Of a stretch of DNA of 64,000 nucleotides, positions 24,454-36,291 are shown one piece after another. Every line of letters begins with the position of its first letter. Within the stretch, counting starts at the first letter, position 1. A program made the translations under genes and the position numbers. The stretch is from Syngnathus acus (Eukaryota; Chordata; Actinopteri; Syngnathiformes; Syngnathidae): positions 5,930,039-5,994,038 of the forward strand of contig NC_051097.1 of the NCBI RefSeq assembly GCF_901709675.1, given 5' to 3'. The notes beneath the pieces are model-generated. The model ran no database searches. It had not been told where the DNA came from and saw only the letters and a list, made by a program, of their open reading frames with translations.

Positions 24454-24485
<32 letters not shown>

Positions 24486-25005
24486 AAAACACACACCTCA
24501 CTATTGGTGACTCACATTCCGACGCAAACTAGTATGGTTCCCGTTTAATTGACAAGTATAGGAGCAGGCATCACACCTCGTGACATCACACCTCGCGAGC
24601 CAGCCGTCAGTCTTGGGTCGCCCCTTTGAGGGGACCCGTTTGCCAGAATTTTTCCACCGCCATTCCCATTTGCCCCTCTGGTTGGATAATCAGAGTAACA
24701 ATCGTGAAAAAGGTCGACGTACAGAGCTTGCTTTTGTTTCCACACGCATACATTAAATGGCAGATTGACAGTGTCGGGACCACGTAGCTTTTGGGGAGAT
24801 ACCCTCGGGAGGAAGGACCGCCTCATTGCCGACGGAATGGGCGTGAACATCTTTACCATTATTTTTTTTAATCTTCCAGGTCCTTTGTGATGTTTTCCTC
24901 AAGAGCATCAAGGCAAACCGTAGAAGGACCCTGGAGTCCGAGGGTTCAAAGTTCACGCTCGGGAGGAAAAACTGTTCTGACGTGCCATTTGTAATGACTA
25001 CCAGG

Positions 25006-25039
<34 letters not shown>

Positions 25040-28000
25040 TGCGTACACACGTCCCCACCAATGAGGACATAAATGTCCCTGCTTAACCCCAACACTTACT
25101 GTTTGCATTAAAACATCCCTTTCTAACTGTTAAGTTTATTATACTGCATGGAATTGAAAGAAGTCATAACTGAAAAAAATATATACATCCTTACATCAGC
25201 CCTGAGTTATTCAACCAGCCTAGTTGACATGGCTAGGCATTTTGCAGGCCTTGAGCAGAATGTTCGCTTTTCCAGAATCACCTTTCAGGAAACCAAGAAA
25301 ATGGCATGTTGCATTGCCAAAGAGAGCAATCCATTCTCAAAACTTTAGATTTACTGTATAAATTCAGCTAATTTGAATGAACTGTTTCCACCCGGCAGTA
25401 ACAATATATTTTTTTCTTTGGCCTGAGGGGCAGTTATGATTGTGCCCATTGCGATCTATAACACAATAAGTCATTTTAAAAAAATGCTGAAATTCACAAA
25501 CTGGAAAAAATGCACTCTAATTTGAATTAAGAAAGACATTTCACATTTTTTAAGACGAAAGTAAACAGTTAGTCCACCAGGGGATTAATATCACCAGAAA
25601 AAAAAATCATAACTCTTCACTGCTGAAGCCATTTTCTCTAACCCGTCTGCGAACCCGTCACCGTACTCAATTTACGGCTAAAGCATTTCCTAAGCTAGCC
25701 TAAGAGAGCAGTTGCATTTCTATACGGGTAATTTTGTTGAGAAACCTATGATTAAGTTCATAAATCCACCATGTTAGTTCTTATCCATGTAGCCCGGTCT
25801 CCACGTAACAAGCCACTGACCTCTTCCTTCTTTGCTGCATGTTCGCCCATCTTCCTCCAGGAAGAAGCCCGGATGGCACTTGCAATGAAAGCTCCCAACC
25901 GTGTTGATGCAAAGTTGGGAGCACACCGTCGTGTTTGTGTCACTGCATTCATCAATGTCTGAACAAACAATACAGGAATCCACTGTTATGTGTGGGGTAC
26001 AGCTACTGATCCATGTAGTAATGATTTACTGCTTAATCAGATGCAATGCAACATTCGTCTTTTTTGTAGCAACATACTATTTTCACATCCTGTCACGTGA
26101 TTGGCCAAAGAAAAAAATCTTACGCTTTCAAATGGAAAGGCTCACCCAGGCAGTAGGGCTTCTCACGGTTCCGGTGTCGCTCGCGGTGGTAACGGTAGCC
26201 GGGGTAACAGGTGCACACCACGCGGCCAAAGTGATCACTACACTGCTGCTCGCAGGGAGCGCCAGCGCACACGTCGTAGTCTGCAAAATACAAAGGAAAA
26301 GTTAGCCGTGTGATTTTCTACTCACTTTATCCACAGGTCAAAATATTTATTGTACATAAATTATAACCACACTACAAATAGAAATAGCCTTTTTGATATT
26401 TTTCACAAGAATTTGTAATATATAACCGATGAATTGATTGATCATATCAAAACTAATTGGCGAGACTCGCTTACCTTCAGGAATGCACCGGCCCAGCACG
26501 AACTTGAACCCCCGGCAGCACTGCTTTCTGAAAAAAAACCAAACGGGAGCAAATAAAGTTGGGTATAATACGTCTATTAAAGCCGCATTACGGCTGACAT
26601 GTATTAATAAAATACAAACAGTCGCAGCTGTCCGCAGGTCGGACACAAGACTTTCCCGCTGACTTGGACTGGTTCCCTCACCGCTCCATTCTGATCCAAA
26701 GCATTACGATTATTATTCATCACCGGCTCACACTCTAAAAGTAAAAAGTGCTTCCAGGTGTTGCTGTTGGTCAAACAGGAAATGATACACACTAAAAAAA
26801 AATTGAATTACCTGAATAAGTGAACAGGGCAATTCAACGTGCTCACTTAGAGAAGATGACCCTGTAATTCTTGCAGCATTTATTCATCTATTGGGGGCAC
26901 TGCCTTTATTTTGTGCTTGGCAGTGTTCAAATATGATTGATGCCACTTATTTTTCTTTTATAGTCTGGCCTACTTGTGATGTGAGGTAAAGGACAAGAAA
27001 AGCTGGCACAGAGGAGTCTCGGTTCAATCTGATGAAACTATAAAAGGTAAAATATATATTTTTTAAATTTAGAATCATCTAAAATAGTAACAATTGCAGT
27101 TATTAGAAGGATATTAACAACAGTTAGTTTCTGAATGGCAGCGCTACACCCAATGATGATTTTGCAGATGATAGATGTTAAAATGGAGGTTCGTCTTACA
27201 TGGACATATTTCTTTTCAGGAAACCATTCGATGTAAAACTGTAAATCAACCACATGAGGGAAACCACAATGATAGCTTGAAAACATTATTTTGGTTCAAC
27301 AATGTACTTTTAATGTATGTTTTCTTTAAATGTGCGCTGCGAGACATGCTCACTGGAACAGAATGCAAATAATAATCACTCACTCTTACGGAATACTTAC
27401 TAGACACCGTGACGACTTCTCTCGGCACACCGGGGGCGTATCAATGTTAAAGCGTGACCATCGCATTTGATTACGTTTGTCTTGACCCTCGCCGCAAACC
27501 AGCCATGCGCCACATAGGGGCGCTCAAGAGGCAAATGATTTTCAAATCAAATATCTGACCAGCGTGGCACACATAACGCCTGGCAACTATACCAAACTGA
27601 AGTAGATTATGAAACACTAGACGGGACAATACTAAACTTGAAAATTTTATTGCCAGTAAATTTTATTCCGAGTAAGCGCTGCCTGATCTTGGCTAGCATG
27701 AAGTATTGTATTGTAAAGATTCTGGGAAAGGGGACGCCACGAGTGGACACCCTGAGAGAGTTGACTCGCGGATGACTTCCTGTGTGACCCAAAAGGAGAA
27801 TAAGCAAACAGTCGGTGGGACGATGGCGGTGAAAACAAACATCCCCCGCCATCACGAGAGTAACCGGATCCATATCCGTGTTCACTTTCCCTCAACTGTG
27901 CATCTTTTATTGAATTAGCATTAAGGTAAAATGCTCACAAGATTGCCCCTTGTGGAGAAACCAAGCGGGGTTAAGAAACATCCAAAACAACTCTACAAGA

Positions 28001-31000
28001 TTATCTGTTTTTCTTTCAGGAATGTTTGAAATGATTTCTCGTGGACTGGTGTTGACACACCATGACTTCAGTCAGACGTGGAGGGAGGAGTTGATGTTTC
28101 AATCTGCTTGAAGTTTAAAACAACAACGGTGTCCTAAGGAAAAGCAGGTCAGTAGCCTGAAACAATACAAGCAAAACATAAAAACAAAACAACTCGGCCT
28201 TTTTTGACCTGAACAGACAAGACAAGACATGCTATGACTACGCTTGACGAGACAAGACTTGATTAGACTAAACTTCATTGGACTTCACTAGACTGGATTG
28301 GGGTAGATGACACTCGAGTAGACTAGATTACACTACAGAATAGTCAATAACAGGCTATACTAGAGTAGTTTAGCGTTCATTAGTCTACATTCGAATAGAC
28401 TAAAATAGACAACACGCGAATAAACTGGATTTGACTACACCAGATTATACTACACGAGACTGGGCTGGGCGAAACTACTCTCGGCTAGGCTTGACTACAG
28501 TGGATTGGACTAAACTAAAATAGACTACAAAAATCCAAACTAGATTATTATATTAGTATACTAGATTAGACTATAGTAGAATAGTCAACACATGTTCGTG
28601 ATGTTATGGTTGAAGCCCTGTGTGATGGACTTGGTGCATGCTGATACTTTCTCTCTTCCGCCGTCTCACTAAAGCAACAGACCAATGCTCACATTTTCAG
28701 ATTATTTGTCTTCAACGTCTGCTGGCGACACACAATATTAAAAAGACTCCCACCTGATTAACCGGCCCACTTTGAATGTGTGTATATGTGACCTCAAATA
28801 TACAACCAATCAACCCATAATTGAATCATTTCCACAAATATGGTGGCTGCCATTTTCTTGCCTAACATCTCTGTTTGTTATTCTGAGAGAGATCCATTAC
28901 TGTAGTCAAACCAAAGTGGCTTTTAAAATATAAAAATATTCACTTTTGATTGACACTATAAGAAAGAGATATTAATAACAAGATCTGTGTCCAATCCTCA
29001 CTTTCTATACTTTGGCCACACTGTTTTTCCTCATGTTCACTCGTCTTTTATAGTCCATATTTATGCCAAAACCTATAAAATGGAATTCATCCAACTCGTC
29101 TTTTTTTTATGGAATCTGCAGGTATTCCGTCTATTAAAACCTCTATGGTATTGTATGCACTCTAGCCACACTCCCCTTTTTCATATGGACTGTAAAACAT
29201 TCTGTTCCTACGAATGAATCTTTTTAATACCCCAAGTAAAAAAAAAACGGCAATGACGAGGTTATACAAGCGACGGCGTGTTGAAGGTTTATCTTCGAGG
29301 GGAACGCGCTAGAAAGAATGATGAGCCAGCACATCACATAAACCACAAAAAGTAGTTATTTAGTCACGTAATGTGTCGACGTGATGACACAAAAAGAGCG
29401 AGAATAAATTCCGGGTGTGTGAAAATGTGAAACATTTTTTGTTTTTGTTCAACAAAAATAGTAACGTTCGCGTGTTTGATTTTTAATATGTTTACATGGC
29501 CTAGATTTAAATTTAATTGCATGTTTGTGAAGCAATGACTTTCTATAAAGCGTCTTGCTAGTTTTCGGCACACTTGAGTAAAATTAACTAGTATGCAGCT
29601 CTTCATTCAGTTTGCATTAATGTGAGGTACACATTTCATGTACATTAAACCTTGTAGGTTAAGAAGATGATGCAACAGATATTAAATCAAGTTGTCACCG
29701 TAAACCGTCTCAGCAGATCTTGGCATAGTCGAGTAAAAATGTAAACATGCACTGAAGTGCATCTTGCTCGGTTTACACTGAGGGGGTTCGCATCATGTCA
29801 CTTACGAATGAACCTCCTCCATGACTGGTAAAGAGGATGATGTTATGGGATATTAAATCAATCAACCATAAACTGTCTCGGTAGTTGGAGGCGCACTCTA
29901 GTCAAAACGTATTCAGGTCCTCTATATCGGAATGGTAAAGAAGATGAGGAGCTCAAGTTCAACAAGTTCAAACTTGCTAAAGCACACCTGAAGATAAACG
30001 GTTTATGGGAATACAAAAAAACAACAACATAGTAATCTGAGTCCATCTTAAAGGCCAGAGAACCACCAGGGGGAAAAAGGCATCATAGAGGTCACTGGTT
30101 CATCTAAGAATACCACAGGAGCGATTTCCCCTGTTCTTAAAATTCCTTTGATGTATTGACGTTCCCTCATCCGTGTCCTCATTATTCCCTGGAATTATTA
30201 GATTGCAGGTTAAGAAAATACTGACGATTGTTACTGTTTTTCCACCAGATGATATCTTTTTCTTAAGAGGGAGAACAGCAGATGGAGAACTTTAGATGAC
30301 GAAAGTCGGATTTCGCAAACGCCACATAACATCTCAAATTTTGCAACTGGCCAAACTCTGCAACCTAACCGATCTTTGATTTCAGCCATCAATCAAAATC
30401 ACTGCAATTCCTTGTTTTGTCTTGAAAAAATAATGGCCGTCTGAATAGCTGTCGAAATTCTGTTTCCGCTAGAATTCCTAACTCCCTAAAAGCTGACCTA
30501 TGACTCAATTGTCTGTCAGATATCCAAAATCACTTGGGTTTCCGATCATGTGTAATTCAATATTTCCCAATCTTCATAGAGCCATGGCGCGTATTTGGAA
30601 ATCACTCTGTGAAAAGTTTGAAATATGAAAGAAATATTGAAAAAATAAAATGGAATGCGCGGATGCTAAGCTGCAAAAATGCAAAGGTCAACTGTAGTTG
30701 ACATATAAAGTCCATATTTAAAAATAGCATTTTTGTCATACATTTGGTCAGGAATGAAAAGTGGAAGTCTAACTCCGGGGGGGTAGTGCAGTCATTCGCA
30801 TAGCTGTCATGGCGTTGGATCGATTCACACTCAACAGTCCATTCACAATCACCCTACGATTCACTAGCAACCGAGCCAGGGTCTAGTCTGCCTTCTGTCT
30901 TAAGTCAACCGGGATCGCATCCAGTCCCTGCTTGATGAATCCATAGCAGTTGCCAAGGCAGTCCTAGCAGCAGTTTAACCTTAAAAGCAAAACAACTTGA

Positions 31001-34000
31001 CAAGGGAATTGTAAACTGACTCAGACTCTCCTTTGGTTCCCAACCCAAGACTGATAAATAATGGTCTGGGGAACCGAAGGTTCTAAGTAGAAGTCAAATT
31101 GAGCCGTGAATTAGACAAACTGCTTCAGCATTGGTGGTCTAACTGTGGCTCTGGGGCGATTTGTGGCCCGTTGACCATTTTTAGTGGCCCTCGTTTACAT
31201 AGCTGTCAAGGATTTAGATTTATGCATACTCAACGATCCACTTTGAATCTCAATTGGTGAGCAACCAGGATGTAATTTAGCTTTGGCTTCAAACAAGACA
31301 AATGTGGCCAATCACAGACTTTTGCCGTGAGACAGATTTTTTTCAGCAGACCAGGGTAAATCGGTAAATCCACTTCCACGCACAAAATTCGCATGGTTAC
31401 CTTTATGCGCACTTATGGAAAACCCAGGAATGTTCCATGGTGGTCACTTGTGTTCAAGCAATATAACGAAGCAACAAACAGCATGTTTGCCGTTCCATGG
31501 TGTCCATATCTGTCACAAAGGAATGCTCTTTAATACTAACATGTCCTCCCTTGTGCAAGGGTGATGACTTGCACTCCTGCATCTTCCTCACTGTAGGAAA
31601 TACAAGCCCGGGATTTAATTCCCCCACCCCCACCAGGAGCAGCAATAAATGCAAATCAAGCATGTCTTCATCCCTCACTTGCAGCTAATCAATCAGAACT
31701 TGATTCAAAAGTACAATATTATTAATGGGGGACGGGTGAATCTTGTGAGAATAGAATTATGAGAAACTTAATTTTAAAATACCAAATCGTTAACCTACAA
31801 GAAAACCATTTTACATGATTAAAAGTCATAAATATTTCTAACAGCTCTTTTTATAATACAAGTCACAATAATAAGAAAACAGTAGTATTGTGATAAGAGA
31901 AGTCACAGTACTTAAGGAGCAAGCCTTAATGTATTGAAAATTTGCTGTAATTTTAATGAGAATACATTTTACGTTAATGAGAATAATCGCAGTATTGTAA
32001 GAAGAACATTTTATAAGAAAATGTTGCAATGTTTTTGTAATAGTTAAAAATAGCATAATGTTTTTAAAAAGTGGAGGAAAGGTATAATGGCAATCCAATG
32101 ACGTTTATTTGACCGTAGACGTTAGCCAGTTCTGCTTTGCGGCAGGCACATTGCATTTTATCGTTTTTTCTGAAGTTTGAAATGATTCCAAACTTTGGAC
32201 ATTCTCTGTCTTTTACTCACTCTTTCCTTCTGGCTTGCACATTTTGCTACTTATGTCTGCAGTTACAGTCTGTGTGGAAAAATGATCACTGAAGAATCCC
32301 GCGACATAGCGAAACATCAGCAGTATAAAATTAGATATGTACAATTTAAAAACCTGCAATACAGTAACACCACAAAAAGTGAACCGCGTCATGGCAAGGG
32401 ATGACTGCGTTTTAGTTTAAAAAAAAATAAAGAGAAAAATTCTACAAAAAATGATGAACATTTTTAAAATATAGAAATGCTTTTGAACATACAAATAGTT
32501 GTGGACTGTCACACATAGAAAGTCATTTTGAGAATTGTAGGTTTCTCTCTAATTTCATGAGTAGGGATTCACGGATCATCTTTTAGTTAAGTTAATATAT
32601 TATTTTTAAATGATTATTTCAAAAGTACTATTGAAATATAAATTTGCCTCATTTTGTGAAGTCAATCGGCAGGTGCTGTGTTACTAAAAACGTACGTCAC
32701 ACAATATCCTGTTATAATTATAGAGCACTGGGTTTGTGTGCAGAAAATGAATTTCTCAGTTTAGGTTTTGCTGTGCTCGTAATTAATCACAATGCAAACA
32801 CTACCAATGACAATTAACAGTGTTTTTATTACTGATTAATTGTGACGATTACAATTAATCATTAGGTGTGCATGCTTGAAGGAAAGCAGTGATCATTAGT
32901 TAGCCCCATTTCTTCCTCATCCTTCTTCATCCTCGTGGTCCGCTATTGAAATCTTTTCAGCTTTCAACTCTGTAAGAGTCGTTATTTTCCCGACACTCAT
33001 CTGACAGGCTTTTCTTTATTGCCAAAAACAATGATCTCAGGTTTGTTTTGACCCAAAAGCGAAACTATGTACGAGAGAAAAAAATCCCTGTTGTTAAGCT
33101 AATACCAGAGGTTTAGCGTTATGATTAAAAGCCCTAAAAAACGACAGAAATATATTTCAATTTGAAGGCTATTGACCTGGAAACACATTGCCAAAATAAA
33201 CCCAAGTTCCACTATAAGTTGTTAATGTTACAAGAAAAGAACTATAGTCATGTGTTAAAAATAGTCTCACTTTTTACAACAACCATATTATTGACAGGAA
33301 AAGATTTTTTTCCCGGATATAGTCACATGTCGAAATAAGCTTTGACACAATGTAGGCTGGTTAGTTTTCCGACGTTTAATGGTAATAGATCGCGAGGATT
33401 TATTGCATCTCAATTGTCATATGGGCTTGTTGGACTTTTCCTCGGCAGGCTACGTTTCAGTGTTATGATGGCGAGGAAGGCTGCCAACCAGTGTAAATGC
33501 TTTTCAGGCATCTCAGATTGGCATGATTTGCTGTGTCTACATCTGCTCAAGGAGATGTTGAGAAACAACCTGGACTCCCTCCATCATCCTTTCTTAACTG
33601 CATTAGTAGCACAAAAAAATAACATATTTTAGTAATGCTGCTTTTAAACGTATCTGAGTAAAACTTCCAGATGTGTTTTTTTAGACAATTGAATCCACCT
33701 TTTGTTTCTTTTCCCATGAAGCTGCAAAAGCAAGATGATTAGACATTTCTTATGCAGATGACTAGATTAGAGATTTGTAATTCTGATAAATTGCTATAAT
33801 GACCAACTAACAAGATGTATAAGAAATTGATTTTACATCAAATAAGGCTCAAAATTTACAAAGGTTGACGTTCCATAACTTGCAATGTCATGAAAATAGC
33901 CCTCACTGGTATTTAAAAAAAAAACATTGATTGAAACATTACACATTGTACACTGATAGGGGGAGCAACCACAATACAAAATACGCAAAATACAAATTGC

Positions 34001-36271
34001 GAAAATTTGACACCCGCCAAAATGGTTTGGAATTGCATGTAGATGTTTTTTATAAATTTTATATATATATATTTGCTGACCATCCTTGCTCCGCCCCTCC
34101 CTCTCCCATATACAAACCCATAAGGGATAAATTCCTAGCTCCGCCATTGCTCTTTTTTAGACAATTAAAGAACCCAGTTTTGTGAAGAAGTTATGTTAAA
34201 TATACAAAATATTAACGTAACCAGAATAGTGTAACAACTGTGACCTGTGTTATGTTCACAAAACAGAGGAAAAATTAAATAATTAAATCCCATGTACAAT
34301 ACCTCCTTGGGATTCAATTATTTCCTACAGTTGCTTTAAAAAACATCAAATTTGCAATAGAGGTTTTGAAGTCAATGAGAGTGAGAGTGGTTTTTGATGA
34401 AAATAACAGCTAGCACATTGTACGTAAGAAAAAAAAGAAACAAAAAAGCTCCGTAACAGCAGAATTATTTTTAAAAACAACACTGCAACCACTGCACATG
34501 CCGCACATTAATTATATTGCAGCTGTAGAGGGGAAGGGGTCTTTATGGGGAAGTCTTTTTACAGGCCGGGCTAAGCCAACATCGCACACACACTATAAAT
34601 CAGCGCAATCATCCTTTTCGCGCGCCCCCACTGAAGAAGAGTTATAAACAAAACATTATAAATGTGTTCTTTTTGTTCCCGCCATTGTTGCTTAGCGCGG
34701 AATCTGGCCTTCGTCTTGGCATGGCCAGCGCGGTGACGGTGAAACCGTTTCAACAATGTGAGCGTGGCTGATGAAATTTGATGATTTTATCAGCGAGTAG
34801 ATGGCCTTTTGCTATGCTACATTAACTACCTAACCAGAATTACGCTAGTGATAATGAACTTTTTATAACCACCATGAAAACCGCTATGTAAACAATAAAA
34901 AAAAAAACTAATCACAAGCAGAATGTTAAGCCAAGACTTAATTTTCTTGATGCATGGCAAAGTAACAGCACTTAGCGCCCATGTTGTTGCCAAACTGGCA
35001 CACAATTGCACTAGTAATGCATTTATATCGCAATTAGAAGCATTTGTGAAGCAAAAGCCTTCACAGCCTCTTTTGAGCCAATATTTAACGCAGGAGCCAG
35101 AGAAAATATCAACACACTAACACTCAGCTCTGTCACAATAGATTGAACATGATGGGAGGTTGTCCGTGGCGCTTTGATGAAAGAAGATCTGACATGAAAT
35201 TGTGAGGCTCACTCCCACATGCATTTCAGCATCTTAGAAAAACTCATACCCATAATTGTTCTGTAAAAGAACAGTTAGCTGTGGTTTTAATCACTGCCAG
35301 TTATTTATTATTTGCGTAAGAGACAGACATAAGTCAAGAAAACTTTGGGGTAAAAGGTGAAACGTCTGACAAGCCAAGTCCAGTTCAAGTTGAAATTTTC
35401 AGTGTTTACATTGGCATTCATCATCATTCATTTTGCTTAAACTATGTAAATTCAACATGTATAAAGATGTGACAGTACATTTTTTTTCTGACACAAAACA
35501 CAAAAATGTATCATTTATTAATTAATCATTTATAGGCTTCGTCAGATTCAGATACAGAAATGAAAAGGGTCAGTTGTGATGAAGGTAATGTAAATATGAT
35601 GACATTTGTAGTATTATTTCATCAAAGATGCAAGTACAATTTAAGATGATTTTTTAGTGCTGACTCCAAATCTGCCCTTTTCTCTCTCACAATTCTGATT
35701 CTCATAACAATCATAAAAACTATGTCATACATTTAGTATTTTTTGTGAATTAGAGATTAGTTCCAGCAACAGGTGGATTTTTTTCCTGATAGCTATAAAT
35801 CACAATACATCGTAAAATCTGTATTGCGCAGGATTTTAGAGGTTAACCTTAAAAACAAACAAAAATAATCCAGTTCAAAAACCTGATGTGCTAGAAAAAA
35901 AACAAAAACTAAAGGCGTTTATTTAATAGTAAAAAAATCAGGACACAAGCCATATCTGATTAAAATTTGCTGTTGACCAGTGTAATGAAAGCCAATAATG
36001 GACTTACCTGTAGCATGTCGCAACTTCCCCACTGGACTTGACGCAAGAATACTTGGTTGTGGAGATGTTATCTGAACACTCTTCACTGTCACTGTCAAAA
36101 TATGATTTTCAAAAGCAACTTAAAAATCTACGCCGCGGTCGCGTGAAAGTGTCCGCCGAACCCTCACCTGAGGTGGGCGTCCTCCTGCCGCTGTGACCTT
36201 GGCGAAGCTCCGGAGATGAGCAGTACGCAGGTGACGGCAGCGAGTAGGATCCGAGCGTGTCCGGGATTCAT
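20833..36271 (-). CDS. ccbe1: CCBE1, collagen and calcium-binding EGF domain protein 1, complete CDS in 11 exons
   Basis: The 11 exons sum to 1218 nt and 405 aa (human 406). CCBE1 is secreted and, with ADAMTS3, promotes VEGF-C processing for lymphatic growth. Seen in order: signal peptide ([16 protein letters not shown], about residues 8-23); a Cys-rich region with [17 protein letters not shown] and [15 protein letters not shown] (about 46-79); an EGF-like segment (about 81-125) with [10 protein letters not shown]; a calcium-binding EGF (126-166) opening DIDEC; a linker; a collagenous region of Gly-X-Y triplets (about 239-322) broken once by [11 protein letters not shown]; and a C-terminal domain starting [19 protein letters not shown]. 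The tail is Pro-rich then strongly basic ([12 protein letters not shown]), unlike the human tail as I recall it. It lies beside lman1 on the same strand, as in human. Confidence 0.95.
21192..21227 (-). CDS. ccbe1: ccbe1 exon 10
   Basis: A 36-nt collagen mini-exon, [12 protein letters not shown], in phase 0 on both sides, so skipping it would keep frame and remove four triplets. Donor gtaagtac; acceptor cactacag. Confidence 0.93.
22312..22347 (-). CDS. ccbe1: ccbe1 exon 9
   Basis: A 36-nt collagen mini-exon, [12 protein letters not shown], phase 0/0. Donor gtgacgta; acceptor atccaacag. Confidence 0.93.
23107..23246 (-). CDS. ccbe1: ccbe1 exon 8
   Basis: Residues 249-294 after a split Gly: triplets from [18 protein letters not shown] through [15 protein letters not shown] to SRGPV. 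Contains the conserved non-collagen break. Donor gtcagttg; acceptor gtttgtttag. Confidence 0.94.
23285..23400 (-). mobile_element. Probable retroelement 3' end with ATTCAAG tail
   Basis: Three tandem copies of 'attcaag' lead into 'agtttttattcgccatg', a pattern I associate with truncated non-LTR element tails in fish. On the minus strand the tail would read CTTGAAT repeats. It lies in ccbe1 intron 7, between exons 7 and 8. The class is uncertain. Confidence 0.4.
23472..23568 (-). CDS. ccbe1: ccbe1 exon 7
   Basis: Residues 216-247: a Ser-rich start ([18 protein letters not shown]) then the first collagen triplets GPPGLPGPP. The acceptor is an AAG site (ctttcatcaag before ATACTG). Donor gtaaacgt. 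Confidence 0.9.
24306..24436 (-). CDS. ccbe1: ccbe1 exon 6
   Basis: Residues about 172-215, containing [24 protein letters not shown]: the conserved Cys pair and coiled coil before the collagen region. Two acceptors would keep frame: gaaacag at 24437-24439 (used here) and catcaacag 18 nt further in. An AT microsatellite lies just upstream of the acceptor. Donor gtgggcgc. Confidence 0.82.
24455..24480. repeat. AT microsatellite next to ccbe1 exon 6
   Basis: Thirteen TA units beginning 18 bases upstream of the exon 6 acceptor, in the usual branch-point zone. Confidence 0.85.
25012..25039. repeat. CA microsatellite in ccbe1 intron 5
   Basis: About 14 CA units. Confidence 0.85.
25821..25958 (-). 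CDS. ccbe1: ccbe1 exon 5 (calcium-binding EGF)
   Basis: Residues 126-171, one whole cb[42 protein letters not shown]. All six cysteines are present. The DIDEC motif and Asn/Phe supply the calcium site. NTT is a potential N-glycosylation sequon. Donor gtcagtgg; acceptor tttgttcag. Confidence 0.95.
26146..26280 (-). CDS. ccbe1: ccbe1 exon 4 (EGF-like)
   Basis: Residues 81-125, with [19 protein letters not shown] and [19 protein letters not shown], then PYCL. Donor gtgagcct; acceptor tattttgcag. Confidence 0.95.
26475..26527 (-). CDS. ccbe1: ccbe1 exon 3
   Basis: A 53-nt exon for [17 protein letters not shown] after a split Arg. Donor gtaagcga; acceptor tttttttcag before AAAGC. Confidence 0.93.
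28213..28600. repeat. Highly degenerate TAGAC/GACTA tandem array
   Basis: About 390 bp in which 'agact', 'gacta', 'gatta' and 'gactt' recur every 5 or 10 bases with many substitutions, for example 'gactagattacactacag' and 'tagattagactatagtag'. Read as an old simple repeat in ccbe1 intron 2. Confidence 0.75.
30776..30970 (+). mobile_element. Decayed tRNA-derived SINE
   Basis: The head 'gtagtgcagtcattcgc' and 'ggatcgattcac' look like worn A and B boxes of a polymerase III promoter. The body, from 'ccctacgattcactagcaac' through 'tagtctgccttctg' to 'gggatcgcatccag', follows the body of a very common teleost SINE as I remember it. No target duplication was found. Confidence 0.6.
31196..31300 (+). 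mobile_element. Second, more decayed copy of the same SINE
   Basis: 'catagctgtcaaggattt', 'catactcaacgatccac' and 'gagcaaccaggatgtaattt' line up with the SINE 400 bp to the left, which has 'catagctgtcatggcgtt', 'cacactcaacagtccatt' and 'agcaaccgagccagggt'. Confidence 0.45.
31781..32065. repeat. Degenerate AAGTCATAAT-type minisatellite
   Basis: Repeated 'aagtcataaat', 'aagtcacaataataag', 'agaagtcacagta', 'aatgagaata' blocks; the same family as 19741-19905. Confidence 0.55.
34060..34153. mobile_element. Possible hAT transposon end fragment
   Basis: The segment ends 'cctagctccgccattg'. Read in reverse this is CAATGGCGGAGCTAGG, a common hAT terminal sequence as I recall. The other end was not found, so it is a fragment at best. 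Confidence 0.3.
36008..36091 (-). CDS. ccbe1: ccbe1 exon 2
   Basis: Residues 35-62: [20 protein letters not shown] then GEVATCY, with NIS a potential glycosylation sequon. The acceptor is doubled: gacag TGACAG TGAAG, two sites 6 nt apart and both in frame. The outer one is used here. Donor gtaagtcc. Confidence 0.9.
36168..36271 (-). CDS. ccbe1: ccbe1 exon 1 (coding part)
   Basis: Residues 1-34: [34 protein letters not shown]. It is a clear signal peptide with likely cleavage after Ala or Ser near residue 22-23. A short upstream frame ends on this start codon. Donor gtgagggt. Confidence 0.9.
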
Positions 36272-36291
36272 GACGCTTCGTCGGTGCTCAT
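36268..36291 (-). promoter_or_regulatory. Short upstream ORF overlapping the ccbe1 start codon
   Basis: An ATG at 36291-36289 opens the 7-codon frame MSTDEAS. Its TGA stop (36270-36268) overlaps the ccbe1 ATG (36271-36269) in an ATGA arrangement. If in the mRNA leader, it would tie ccbe1 translation to leaky scanning or reinitiation. The leader extent is not known from sequence. Confidence 0.55.

Larger units (their letters stand above)
26528..36007 (-). other. ccbe1 intron 2 (9.5 kb)
   Basis: By far the longest complete intron in the window. It holds a degenerate TAGAC-type array (28213-28600), a decayed SINE pair (30776-31300), a degenerate 'AAGTCATAAT' minisatellite (31781-32065) and a possible hAT end near 34141. 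The remaining sequence is AT-rich with no exon-like open frame that I recognise. Confidence 0.6.
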
